Positions 1 through 4,075 of a stretch of DNA of 6,174 bases are shown piece by piece; the stretch's first letter is position 1; each line of letters begins with the position of its first letter. Position numbers and translations under genes: made by a program. Source of the DNA: CAZGLK01 sp964526375 (GTDB lineage Bacteria; Patescibacteriota; Minisyncoccia; JACQLN01); the NCBI GenBank assembly GCA_964526375.1, contig CAZGLK010000044.1:1-6174 (forward strand). The letters are read 5' to 3'. The notes beneath the pieces were generated by a model that searched no databases, was not told the DNA's origin, and worked only from the letters and a program-made list of their open reading frames with translations.

Positions 1-90
<90 letters not shown>

Positions 91-976
91 GTTTCTAAAT
101 GCGCTCGGCAGTATGTATTTCTAAGAGGTTAAAATCCTCTCTTCCGACAACCGTCGTCGGAACGTAGCCGAAGGATAGGACTATAACCGTGAGGAATAGT
201 CTGAAGGATCCGAAGTGGCAAAATGCAGCCTTTCATTAAAAGGGTGTATCGACTTATGTAGAATGCGGTGGGTCATGAGGAAGATACATAAAAACCCGAA
301 GGGATGCATGGAAAGGAAATATACATTACCCGAGGAGATCTTGCAGTTGTATTAATTACTGCAAGAAGTCAGCTGCGTCGTAGTACCATGCGTCAACTTA
401 TTTTTTATGGTAAAATTGATGTATGGGAAGGACAAAACCGACAGTTAACAAAGATTATGTTGTTGGGCTTACTGACGGCGAAGGATGTTTCTATGTGAAT
501 ATATGGAAATCTTCTTCGTATCAAGCAGGCGCTGGTGTTCAAATGCATTTTCATATAAAAATGCAGGAGAAAGATAAAGCACTGCTTAATAAAATACGCA
601 ACACACTGGGATGCGGCAATGTTTATTTCCAAAAGGAAAATCGTGCCAATCACGTGCAGTGTTATCGTTATACTGTCAGTGCGCAGAGGGATATTCTTAA
701 TAAACTTATTCCATTTTTTCAACATAATCCTCTGCAAAGTGTTTCAAAGCGTAAAAGTTTTCTTATCTTTTGTCAGATAGGTAATTTATTTAAAAGTAAA
801 TTACATCTCACGGAAAGAGGGCTGAAGCGCATCCGAATACTTAAACAGAAGATGAATCAAAGAACTGTTGGGCTCGCGTAGTGCGGGAAATCCGCTCGCT
901 ACGCCCCAATGTGAAAATTTGGGGAGCCGACTCAATTATGTCGGTTTGGGAACGCGAAGTTTTTAACTATCGCAAT
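91..976 (+). ncRNA. Group I intron in 16S rRNA, with internal homing-endonuclease gene
   Basis: An ~886-nt insertion separates two conserved halves of 16S at about E. coli 1395-1399, in the strand forming the decoding centre. Group I features are visible. A candidate P7 pairs TTATGT (254-259) with ACATAA (286-291). The downstream strand follows AAGAT, giving AAGATACATA, close to the group I S element. The upstream strand is followed by AGAATGCGG, resembling the R element. A P6-like hairpin (CCTTT/AAAGG) lies near 229-243. After the ORF there are hairpins CCCCAA/TTGGGG and CCGAC/GTCGG. The core is thus at roughly 200-300 and the endonuclease ORF lies in a peripheral region after it. Exact ends are uncertain: the upstream exon is expected to end in U and the intron in G, and G972 is an alternative 3' end. 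No group II domain V was seen. Confidence 0.82.
423..881 (+). CDS. LAGLIDADG homing endonuclease, 152 aa, intron-encoded
   Basis: The protein carries one LAGLIDADG motif at residues 12-20, YVVGLTDGE, followed by GCFYV. This is the GLxDGEG form of the single-motif family typified by I-CreI, which acts as a homodimer. Glu20 occupies the position of the catalytic metal-binding Asp20 of I-CreI. At 152 aa the length suits a single-motif enzyme. Its expected role is to cut an intronless 16S allele near the insertion site so that repair copies the intron. No longer in-frame ATG start exists upstream, since ATGs at 388, 407 and 419 are in other frames. No strong ribosome binding site precedes the ATG, as is common for intron ORFs. 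The reading frame is intact, arguing for recent activity. The gene is more AT-rich than the flanking rRNA. Confidence 0.9.
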   Translation: MGRTKPTVNKDYVVGLTDGEGCFYVNIWKSSSYQAGAGVQMHFHIKMQEKDKALLNKIRNTLGCGNVYFQKENRANHVQCYRYTVSAQRDILNKLIPFFQHNPLQSVSKRKSFLIFCQIGNLFKSKLHLTERGLKRIRILKQKMNQRTVGLA

Positions 977-1103
977 CCGCCCGTCAACTCAAGGAAGCCG
1001 GTAATACCCGAAAGACCTGCAAAGGAACTAAGGTAGGATCGGTGACAGGGAGTAAGTCGTAACAAGGCATCGGTAGCGGAAGCTGTCGATGGATCACTTC
1101 TTA
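977..1103 (+). rRNA. rrs: 16S rRNA, exon 2 (helix 44, helix 45, 3' tail)
   Basis: Sequence resumes with CCGCCCGTC (E. coli 1399-1407), shows AAGTCGTAACAAGG (1492-1505), and ends with helix 45 capped by the conserved GGAA tetraloop (CATCGGTAGC-GGAA-GCTGTCGATG). It finishes in GGATCACTTCTTA. Helix 44 is much shorter than in E. coli. A1408, A1492 and A1493 are retained. Base pairs are kept through compensatory changes, so this looks like a functional, divergent 16S rather than a decayed one. The anti-Shine-Dalgarno core reads CTTCT where CCTCC is expected. The 3' end is set at A1103 by analogy with E. coli ...CCTCCTTA. Confidence 0.93.
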
Positions 1104-1286
1104 TCTAGAGAAAATCTTCTTTAGAAAGGTTGATGCCAATGCATAGTATTGGAATGACTAATTTCTAATTTACTAATTTCCAATAAATTTCTAATGTCAA
1201 AGATCTAATGTCTAAATTAATTTTTGGTCATTGGTCATTGAGTCATTGGGATTTATTTAGAAATTAGAAATTGAGATTTAGAAATT
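1104..1286. repeat. AT-rich spacer with degenerate TTTCTAAT repeats and inverted repeat
   Basis: No gene is visible. Directly after 16S a 9-bp hairpin with one G-T pair (TCTAGAGAA near 1104-1112 with TTCTTTAGA) could be a 3' processing or weak termination structure. From about 1156 the sequence is made of degenerate TTTCTAAT and GTCATTG units. AATTTCTAATTT at 1160-1171 is the exact reverse complement of AAATTAGAAATT at 1261-1272, and the similarity extends imperfectly on both sides to about 1158-1195 and 1251-1288. Confidence 0.6.
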
Positions 1287-1393
1287 CCACTGCGGAGCAG
1301 TGGTGGATGTTGGTCGTTGAATCCCAAAGGACGACCGCCTAGCTTGAAAGGCTAAATTTAAGCTCCGAAATCCCTGGGTAGCTGTGTTGCTAG
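1287..1393 (+). other. Unassigned spacer with short hairpins
   Basis: There is no credible ORF and no complete tRNA. Two small stem-loops stand out: CCACTGC/GCAGTGG with a 3-nt loop (1287-1303) and GGTCGT/ACGACC (1312-1317 with 1331-1336). The segment may be a decayed or unrecognised structured RNA; I cannot assign it. Confidence 0.35.
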
Positions 1394-1431
1394 AACCAAA
1401 AACACTCTTGATATCAAGAGTGTTTTTGGTT
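1394..1431. repeat. 38-nt perfect palindrome
   Basis: AACCAAAAACACTCTTGAT is followed directly by its exact reverse complement, centred on GATATC at 1410-1415. The right arm contains TTTTT, so as RNA on either strand it could form a long stem. It might act as a weak bidirectional terminator, a processing site, or be the remnant of a palindromic mobile repeat. It lies just upstream of the tandem repeat array. Confidence 0.8.
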
Positions 1432-1449
1432 ACCATTGAATTTGTTGGG

Positions 1450-1734
1450 GCCAAAAGCAAATGTCTTTGCTTTTGGCGGGTATCTGCGAGCACGCCGCAG
1501 GNNNNNNNNNNNNNNNNNNNNNNNNNNNNNNNNNNNNNNNNNNNNNNNNNNNNNNNNNNNNNNNNNNNNNNNNNNNNNNNNNNNNNNNNNNNNNNNNNNN
1601 NCGAGCGCAGCACTGATACCCAGGAACAAAAAGCAAATGTCTTTGCTTTTGGCGGGTATCTGCGAGCACGCCGCAGGCGAGCGCAGCACTGATACCCAGG
1701 AACAAAAAGCAAATGTCTTTGCTTTTGGCGGGCG
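1450..1734. repeat. 76-bp tandem repeat array with hairpin units, interrupted by assembly gap
   Basis: The unit starts TATCTGCGAG and ends CTTTTGGCGGG, 76 bp in all. The hairpin part (AAAAGCAAA-TGTC-TTTGCTTTT) occurs at 1453-1474, 1629-1650 and 1705-1726, and the last two are exactly 76 bp apart. Each unit also holds an outer stem GGGTATC/GATACCC with inner CTGCG/CGCAG, so a unit can fold into two hairpins. The first hairpin is longer, with flanking GCC and GGC also pairing. The array ends in GGCGGGCGATTACAT, which recurs at 4266-4280 without any repeat expansion. Confidence 0.85.
1502..1601. other. Assembly gap of 100 N
   Basis: Exactly 100 N, the usual placeholder for a scaffold gap of unknown size. 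The bases on both sides belong to the same 76-bp unit: 1457-1501 (45 nt) and 1602-1632 (31 nt) add up to exactly one period and join without overlap or loss. The missing length is therefore expected to be a whole number of 76-bp units, possibly zero. Confidence 0.95.
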
Positions 1735-1750
1735 ATTACATTAGAAGTCG

Positions 1751-1843
1751 GCCGCAATGGTGGGCGTATAGTTCAATGGCAGAACGCTGTCCTGATAAGA
1801 CAGAGGTTCTAGGTTCGATTCCTAGTACGCCCACCATTGCGGC
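1751..1843. repeat. 11-bp arms extending the tRNA-Ile acceptor stem
   Basis: GCCGCAATGGT (1751-1761) and ACCATTGCGGC (1833-1843) are exact reverse complements and directly abut the acceptor stem (1762-1768 with 1826-1832), giving 18 uninterrupted pairs. The discriminator base and encoded CCA are base-paired in this precursor. It may be a processing stem or a recombination product. Confidence 0.85.
1762..1836 (+). tRNA. tRNA-Ile(GAU)
   Basis: This folds as a full cloverleaf: acceptor GGGCGTA/TACGCCC, D-stem GTTC/GAAC, anticodon stem CTGTC/GACAG with loop CTGATAA (anticodon GAT), T-stem CTAGG/CCTAG with loop TTCGATT, discriminator A and an encoded CCA. It decodes AUC/AUU. tRNA-Ile(GAU) is a classic resident of the 16S-23S spacer. 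Here its leader and trailer are perfectly complementary. Without CCA it is 72 nt. Confidence 0.95.
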
Positions 1844-1863
1844 TTATCGATGGAAAATCGCCC

Positions 1864-1924
1864 TGGAATGAACGCTGTCCTGATAAGACAGAGGCCGAAG
1901 GTTCGATCCCTTCCACACCCACCA
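1864..1924 (+). pseudogene. 5'-truncated tRNA-Ile(GAU) fragment
   Basis: From the D-loop onward this reads as a tRNA-Ile: TGGAAT, GAAC, anticodon arm CTGTC-CTGATAA-GACAG identical to the intact gene, variable AGGCC, T-arm GAAGG-TTCGATC-CCTTC, then CACACCC-A-CCA. The 5' acceptor strand (expected GGGTGTG) and the 5' D-stem are absent, replaced by ...GGAAAATCGCCC. The T-arm and acceptor differ from the intact gene at 1762, so it is a separate tRNA and not a simple duplicate. It cannot form a functional tRNA as written. Confidence 0.85.
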
Positions 1925-2004
1925 TGGATCATAAAAATATTCATCATATTGTTTTAACAATCAGCGTTATTTGCCGGAGTAGCTCAGTGGTAGAGCGCAT
2001 GCCT

Positions 2005-2306
2005 AAATAGCTCTTTGGGCCATTCCACAGCAATGTGGAAGTGAAAACTGGGTGAATTCGGGGGAACCCCGAGGGAAGTCGAGGGGTAATCCCGAGCCAA
2101 TCCTTCGCCGGGAGGCTACGGATTGCAAGCAAGCCTAAAGCGGTTTTTAGAAGGCTTGCCTGCCGTAGCTTTAGCGAAGGCAGGTGTAGAGACTAGCGAG
2201 TGAGTCCCAACAATAATCTCGCATAAGCGCCCGGCCTCCCTTAAGTTTGTAATTTAAGGGAGGATGAGATAGTCCGATCCTCAAGGTAACTTGGGTTGTA
2301 TTTTTG
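2005..2306 (+). ncRNA. Group I intron (IC3-like) in tRNA-Phe
   Basis: A 302-nt intron lies after U33 and ends in G2306. P1 pairs exon GCCU (2001-2004) with GGGC (2017-2020), giving the required U-G at the splice site. P10 pairs the next exon's GAAGAG (2307-2312) with CTCTTT (2011-2016), immediately before the guide. Core elements GGGTGAATTCGGGGGAA, AATCCCGAGCC, GACTAGCG and GATAGTCCG resemble the cyanobacterial tRNA-Leu intron class. P7 is GACTA (2191-2195) with TAGTC (2270-2274), and a P8 hairpin CCTCCCTTAA/TTAAGGGAGG spans 2235-2263. It has no ORF. Confidence 0.92.
2129..2184. repeat. Inserted double hairpin in a peripheral arm of the tRNA-Phe intron
   Basis: Two adjacent stems, GCAAGCCT/AGGCTTGC (2129-2136 with 2152-2159) and CCTGCC/GGCAGG (2159-2164 with 2179-2184), enlarge the intron between the Q-like and R-like segments. 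A related GCCTACGGCAG occurs at about 4185-4195, so this may be a dispersed palindromic repeat that invaded the intron. Confidence 0.5.
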
Positions 2307-2353
2307 GAAGAGCATGGCGTCGGCAGTTCGATTCTGCCCTCCGGCACAAAGAG

Positions 2354-2424
2354 GCGGGCGTAGTATAGTGGTAATACACCTCCTTGCCAAGGAGGAGCCG
2401 GGAGTTCGATTCTCCTCGCCCGCT
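2354..2424 (+). tRNA. tRNA-Gly(GCC)
   Basis: The full cloverleaf has acceptor GCGGGCG/CGCCCGC, D-stem GTAT/ATAC, anticodon stem CCTCC/GGAGG with loop TTGCCAA (anticodon GCC), variable AGCC, T-stem GGGAG/CTCCT (one G-T) with loop TTCGATT, and discriminator T. CCA is not encoded. It starts 7 nt after the tRNA-Phe end, so the two are probably co-transcribed. Confidence 0.95.
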
Positions 2425-2600
2425 CATGTATTGTAGTGGTCGTTGGCTAAGGCTGATGCCAAATTATATCATTAAGCCACGATCGTATGATAATGATAGG
2501 ATTTGAAGTTGATCTTATTAGGAGTGGGAAAGTGTTGGCGGCTTACTCCTGGTATTTGGTAGATATGTAAACCCCGTTAGCCAGCACGCTGCGTGCACAT
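2425..2600. other. Intergenic region, no feature recognised
   Basis: No ORF with a ribosome binding site and no tRNA was found on either strand. A small hairpin GCACG/CGTGC lies at about 2584-2596, just before the promoter of the receiver gene. It lacks a T-run, so I do not call it a terminator. Confidence 0.4.
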
Positions 2601-2629
2601 TTGACTTAATAAAGGAGATGGTCTATACT
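2601..2629 (+). promoter_or_regulatory. Sigma70-type promoter for the receiver gene
   Basis: TTGACT (2601-2606), a 17-bp spacer and TATACT (2624-2629); each hexamer has one mismatch to consensus. Start is predicted near 2636, giving a ~55-nt leader that contains poly-T stretches and the ribosome binding site AGGAGG at 2679-2684. Confidence 0.75.
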
Positions 2630-2690
2630 TTTTAATCAACGCTAATAGTGTTCTTTTTTGTTTTTTTGACCTTTTTCTAGGAGGCGTGAG

Positions 2691-3053
2691 ATGAAAGACA
2701 GGGTTTTGGTTGTTGAGAATGAGCTGGCACTTAGAAAATCCTATGTGCGTTGGCTCAAGGTTGAGGACTTGGTGGTTATTGAGGCAGACCTGGAAAGTTT
2801 ACGGGCCATCGAAGACACCTTCAAGCAATCCCGAGAGGATATTGTTTGTGTTATCTCAGATGGGAACTTGAATAGGTGGTTCACGGGTGCCGATGTGGTC
2901 AAAGCTATTCGTGGGATCGACGAGAATGTTCGGATTGTAGCTGTAACATCGGATGATGTTCTGGCTGGTGAGATGCTGCAAGCTGGAGCCGATATGTGGT
3001 TGCCAAAGGCATTTGCCCTCGATGAGTTCCTCGGCGCGGTGAAGGGGGAATGA
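2691..3053 (+). CDS. Stand-alone response-regulator receiver domain protein, 120 aa
   Basis: The whole protein is one CheY-like receiver domain with no output domain. It begins MKDRVLVVENE (beta-1), has the phosphoacceptor Asp57 in VISDGNL, the switch Thr86 in VAVTS and the conserved Lys106 in LPKAF. The acidic metal-binding pair, normally DD or ED after the first strand, is Glu9-Asn10, so Mg2+ binding or phosphorylation may be altered. AGGAGG sits 6 nt before the ATG and supports the start. No histidine kinase is adjacent, so the partner is unknown; single-domain receivers often act in phosphorelays or bind a protein target. The gene has its own promoter and an intrinsic terminator, so it is monocistronic. 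A protein gene inside a 16S-23S interval is unusual. Confidence 0.9.
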   Translation: MKDRVLVVENELALRKSYVRWLKVEDLVVIEADLESLRAIEDTFKQSREDIVCVISDGNLNRWFTGADVVKAIRGIDENVRIVAVTSDDVLAGEMLQAGADMWLPKAFALDEFLGAVKGE

Positions 3054-3066
3054 GAGTTTCCCAGTG

Positions 3067-3104
3067 AGGTGCGTAGCGCAAAGCGCTGCGCACCTATTCT
3101 TTTT
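3067..3104 (+). terminator. Intrinsic terminator after the receiver gene
   Basis: A 13-bp stem with one T-G pair (3067-3079 with 3083-3095) and loop AAA is followed by ATTCTTTTT. It lies between the two convergent genes. The opposite strand lacks a T-run after the stem, so it mainly stops + strand transcription. Confidence 0.85.
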
Positions 3105-3687
3105 AATCCGTCGCGATCATCGCTCTAAATTTATCCCAGTCAAAATTCCACGGATCGGTTTTGTATGAGACAACATCCTTGTGCCCGAGGATGTTTTTTA
3201 TTTGGTGGCGCGTTTTAATATCTTTAACCAATAGAGCCAGAGAATCATATTGAGCCGCGGTTGGGGCGGCGTTTTCTCGGTTGGCCAGTTCTATGCCGAT
3301 GGAAGATTTGTCTAAGAAGCGAGTGTAAGGCGGCCTTGGTAGCTTGCTGTAGCCGGAGTGATAAGCGATGTTGTTTTCGGCAACCAGTTGGTATACAGAA
3401 CCGTCGCGCAGAATTAAGTAGTGGGCCGAGACCCTGTGTTTTTTTAGAATGTCCACAATTGAACTTAAAGCCAGATCATTTTTGGCTCGAGGGTTGTGGA
3501 TGGTGTGGATTATAATAGTATCAACCGCCCGATTGCCGGCTTTGACAAATCCCCAGCTGATAATTTTAGATTTAATGCTGAATTGAGGTGGCTTAACAGG
3601 CTCGGCATTTGATTGGAACGGCAGCACTAGGCTGATTCCGAGGGCAGTTAGAATGATGAATTTCAAGTTGATGCGTCGTTGGGTCAT
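3103..3687 (-). CDS. Exported N-acetylmuramoyl-L-alanine amidase (Amidase_2 / PGRP fold), 194 aa
   Basis: Residues 1-29 form a signal peptide: basic start MTQRR, hydrophobic FIILTALGISLVLPF, and a cleavage site after SNA. The remainder is an Amidase_2 domain. IIIHTIHNP supplies zinc ligand His61, NILGHKDV supplies His169 and KTDPWNFDW supplies Asp178, matching the His-His-Asp set of AmpD-type enzymes. GIELAN (Glu133) and AYHSG (His110) are also family-typical. The enzyme is expected to cleave the bond between N-acetylmuramic acid and L-alanine of peptidoglycan, outside the cytoplasmic membrane. It could serve wall remodelling, or attack on a neighbour cell if this is an episymbiont (inference). 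AGGA about 8 nt upstream supports the ATG. There is no lipobox and no wall-binding repeat. It converges on the receiver gene. Confidence 0.9.
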   Translation of the reverse strand: MTQRRINLKFIILTALGISLVLPFQSNAEPVKPPQFSIKSKIISWGFVKAGNRAVDTIIIHTIHNPRAKNDLALSSIVDILKKHRVSAHYLILRDGSVYQLVAENNIAYHSGYSKLPRPPYTRFLDKSSIGIELANRENAAPTAAQYDSLALLVKDIKTRHQIKNILGHKDVVSYKTDPWNFDWDKFRAMIATD

Positions 3688-3722
3688 GGAATAATCCTAG
3701 CAGATTTTAGGTCTGCAGGCAT

Positions 3723-3750
3723 TTGTCATTTTTGGTTTTTTTGATATGAT
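3723..3750 (+). promoter_or_regulatory. Candidate promoter of the tRNA-Met to tRNA-Val cluster
   Basis: TTGTCA (3723-3728), a 16-bp spacer and TATGAT (3745-3750). The predicted start near 3757 lies just before the palindrome at 3764-3795, which would be the first structure in the transcript. Confidence 0.6.
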
Positions 3751-3763
3751 GTTAAATGTCTAA

Positions 3764-3795
3764 GCCCAGTAACTTAACTAGTTAAGTTACTGGGC
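3764..3795. repeat. 32-nt perfect palindrome before tRNA-Met, copy A
   Basis: GCCCAGTAACTTAACT is followed by its exact reverse complement. The right part TTAAGTTACTGGGCA is repeated at 6048-6062 in a matching hairpin just before 23S rRNA. It ends 8 nt before the tRNA-Met 5' end. It may be a processing signal or a dispersed palindromic repeat. Confidence 0.85.
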
Positions 3796-3803
3796 AAGCA
3801 GGG

Positions 3804-3875
3804 GCCTCTGTAGTTCAACGGTTAGAACGGAACACTCATAACGTTCAGAAGGTGGTTCGACTCCACCCAGAGGCA
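3804..3875 (+). tRNA. tRNA-Met(CAU), or tRNA-Ile2(CAU)
   Basis: The cloverleaf has acceptor GCCTCTG/CAGAGGC, D-stem GTTC/GAAC, anticodon stem GAACA/CGTTC with loop CTCATAA (anticodon CAT), variable AGAA, T-stem GGTGG/CCACC with loop TTCGACT, and discriminator A. CCA is not encoded. The closing pair of the anticodon stem (31-39) is A-C, a mismatch. It lacks the three G-C pairs of an initiator, and a separate fMet gene is present, so it is elongator Met or the lysidine-modified Ile2. Sequence alone does not settle which. Confidence 0.88.
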
Positions 3876-3889
3876 CTGATATCATGAAT

Positions 3890-3924
3890 GCAGCCGTAGT
3901 GTAGTGGTCTAACACGCCTCCCTG
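3890..3924 (+). pseudogene. 5' half of a tRNA-Asp
   Basis: GCAGCCGTAGTGTAGTGG and the following TCTAACACGCCTCCCTG match the 5' half of tRNA-Asp, with D-stem GTGT/ACAC and anticodon-stem strand CCTCC-like. The sequence stops after position 34 of the anticodon loop. It continues into CTTGCCCCGCAT, so the 3' half is lost. The intact tRNA-Asp starts 18 nt later and is not identical to it. Confidence 0.8.
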
Positions 3925-3928
3925 CTTG

Positions 3929-4029
3929 CCCCGCATAAAGCGGGCCGTTGGTGTAGCCTGGTCTAACACGTCTCCCTGTCACGGAGAAGATCACGGGTTC
4001 AAATCCCGTACGGCCCGCTTTGTGCGGGG
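3929..4029. repeat. 13-bp arms extending the tRNA-Asp acceptor stem
   Basis: CCCCGCATAAAGC (3929-3941) pairs with GCTTTGTGCGGGG (4017-4029), with one T-G pair, and directly continues the 7-bp acceptor stem, for 20 pairs in a row. The discriminator G4017 is within the stem. A third copy, CCCCGCAC at 4058-4065, can compete for pairing with GTGCGGGG at 4022-4029. Confidence 0.82.
3942..4017 (+). tRNA. tRNA-Asp(GUC)
   Basis: The cloverleaf has acceptor GGGCCGT/ACGGCCC, D-stem GTGT/ACAC with an 11-nt loop, anticodon stem TCTCC/GGAGA with loop CTGTCAC (anticodon GTC), variable AGATC, T-stem ACGGG/CCCGT with loop TTCAAAT, and discriminator G, the Asp identity base. CCA is not encoded. It is 76 nt and embedded in the extended inverted repeat. 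Confidence 0.95.
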
Positions 4030-4038
4030 GCACGCTTG

Positions 4039-4057
4039 CCCGCCGTAGCTCAATTGG
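4039..4057 (+). pseudogene. 5' quarter of a tRNA, broken in the D-loop
   Basis: CCCGCCG-TA-GCTC-AATTGG is a tRNA acceptor strand, positions 8-9, 5' D-stem and D-loop up to G18-G19. The sequence then becomes CCCCGCACC, and no matching GAGC or 3' half follows. The amino acid identity cannot be told. Confidence 0.7.
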
Positions 4058-4075
4058 CCCCGCACCAAAATTTAT

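Larger units (their letters stand above)
1730..1863. repeat. Inverted-repeat-bounded module GGGCGATT ... AATCGCCC around tRNA-Ile
   Basis: GGGCGATT at 1730-1737 and AATCGCCC at 1856-1863 are perfect 8-bp inverted repeats. They enclose the intact tRNA-Ile and its own flanking arms, and the right arm abuts a truncated tRNA-Ile broken in its D-loop. The same arrangement, GGGCGATT then AATTGCCC then the 3' side of a broken D-loop, occurs at 4269-4304, there with only 20 bp between the arms. Confidence 0.55.
1973..2346 (+). tRNA. tRNA-Phe(GAA), interrupted by a group I intron
   Basis: Exons are 1973-2004 and 2307-2346. Spliced, they give acceptor GCCGGAG/CTCCGGC, D-stem GCTC/GAGC, anticodon stem CATGC/GCATG, a 7-nt loop C-T-G-A-A-G-A (anticodon GAA), variable GCGTC, T-stem GGCAG/CTGCC with loop TTCGATT, and discriminator A. 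CCA is not encoded (ACAAAG follows). The splice point after U33 is fixed by the pairings described for the intron. Position 37 is G, where bacterial tRNA-Phe usually has A. Identity rests on the inferred splice site; no shift by one or two bases gives a sensible 7-nt loop with U33 and a purine at 37. Confidence 0.88.
3792..3931. repeat. 12-bp inverted repeats flanking tRNA-Met and the tRNA-Asp fragment
   Basis: GGGCAAGCAGGG (3792-3803) and CCCTGCTTGCCC (3920-3931) are exact reverse complements. The left copy ends directly at the tRNA-Met 5' end. The right copy overlaps the last five bases of the tRNA-Asp fragment, so the break in that fragment falls inside the repeat. CTTGCCC also recurs at 4035-4041. 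Confidence 0.6.

Noticed and set aside
304..498. 64-aa ORF overlapping the start of the homing endonuclease
   Set aside because: It covers structured intron RNA (the CTTGCAGT/ACTGCAAG hairpin) and has no known domain; the LAGLIDADG frame is the real gene.
405..737. 110-aa ORF on the - strand inside the intron
   Set aside because: It is antisense to the endonuclease gene, with no ribosome binding site or recognisable motif.
91..976. Group II intron or archaeal bulge-helix-bulge intron in 16S
   Set aside because: No domain V, GUGYG start or reverse transcriptase was seen; P7-like and S-like elements favour group I.
1312..1390. tRNA-Ala or a small stable RNA in the spacer
   Set aside because: Some short stems exist, but no cloverleaf and no match to SRP RNA or similar that I can recognise.
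1450..1734. CRISPR array
   Set aside because: The repeats are contiguous 76-bp units with no unique spacers, and no cas genes are present.
1278..1757. Long ORFs on both strands across the repeat array
   Set aside because: They are open only because a 76-bp repeat and N bases are translated; 76 is not a multiple of 3, so the frames shift between units.
2425..2600. A further tRNA or decayed tRNA after tRNA-Gly
   Set aside because: I found no T-loop or paired acceptor ends on either strand.
3261..3515. 84-aa ORF on the + strand
   Set aside because: It is antisense to the well-supported amidase gene.
3700..3795. Promoter for the amidase on the - strand
   Set aside because: The best pair, TTAAGT-17-TAACAT, is weak and lies partly in the palindrome, so I do not call it.
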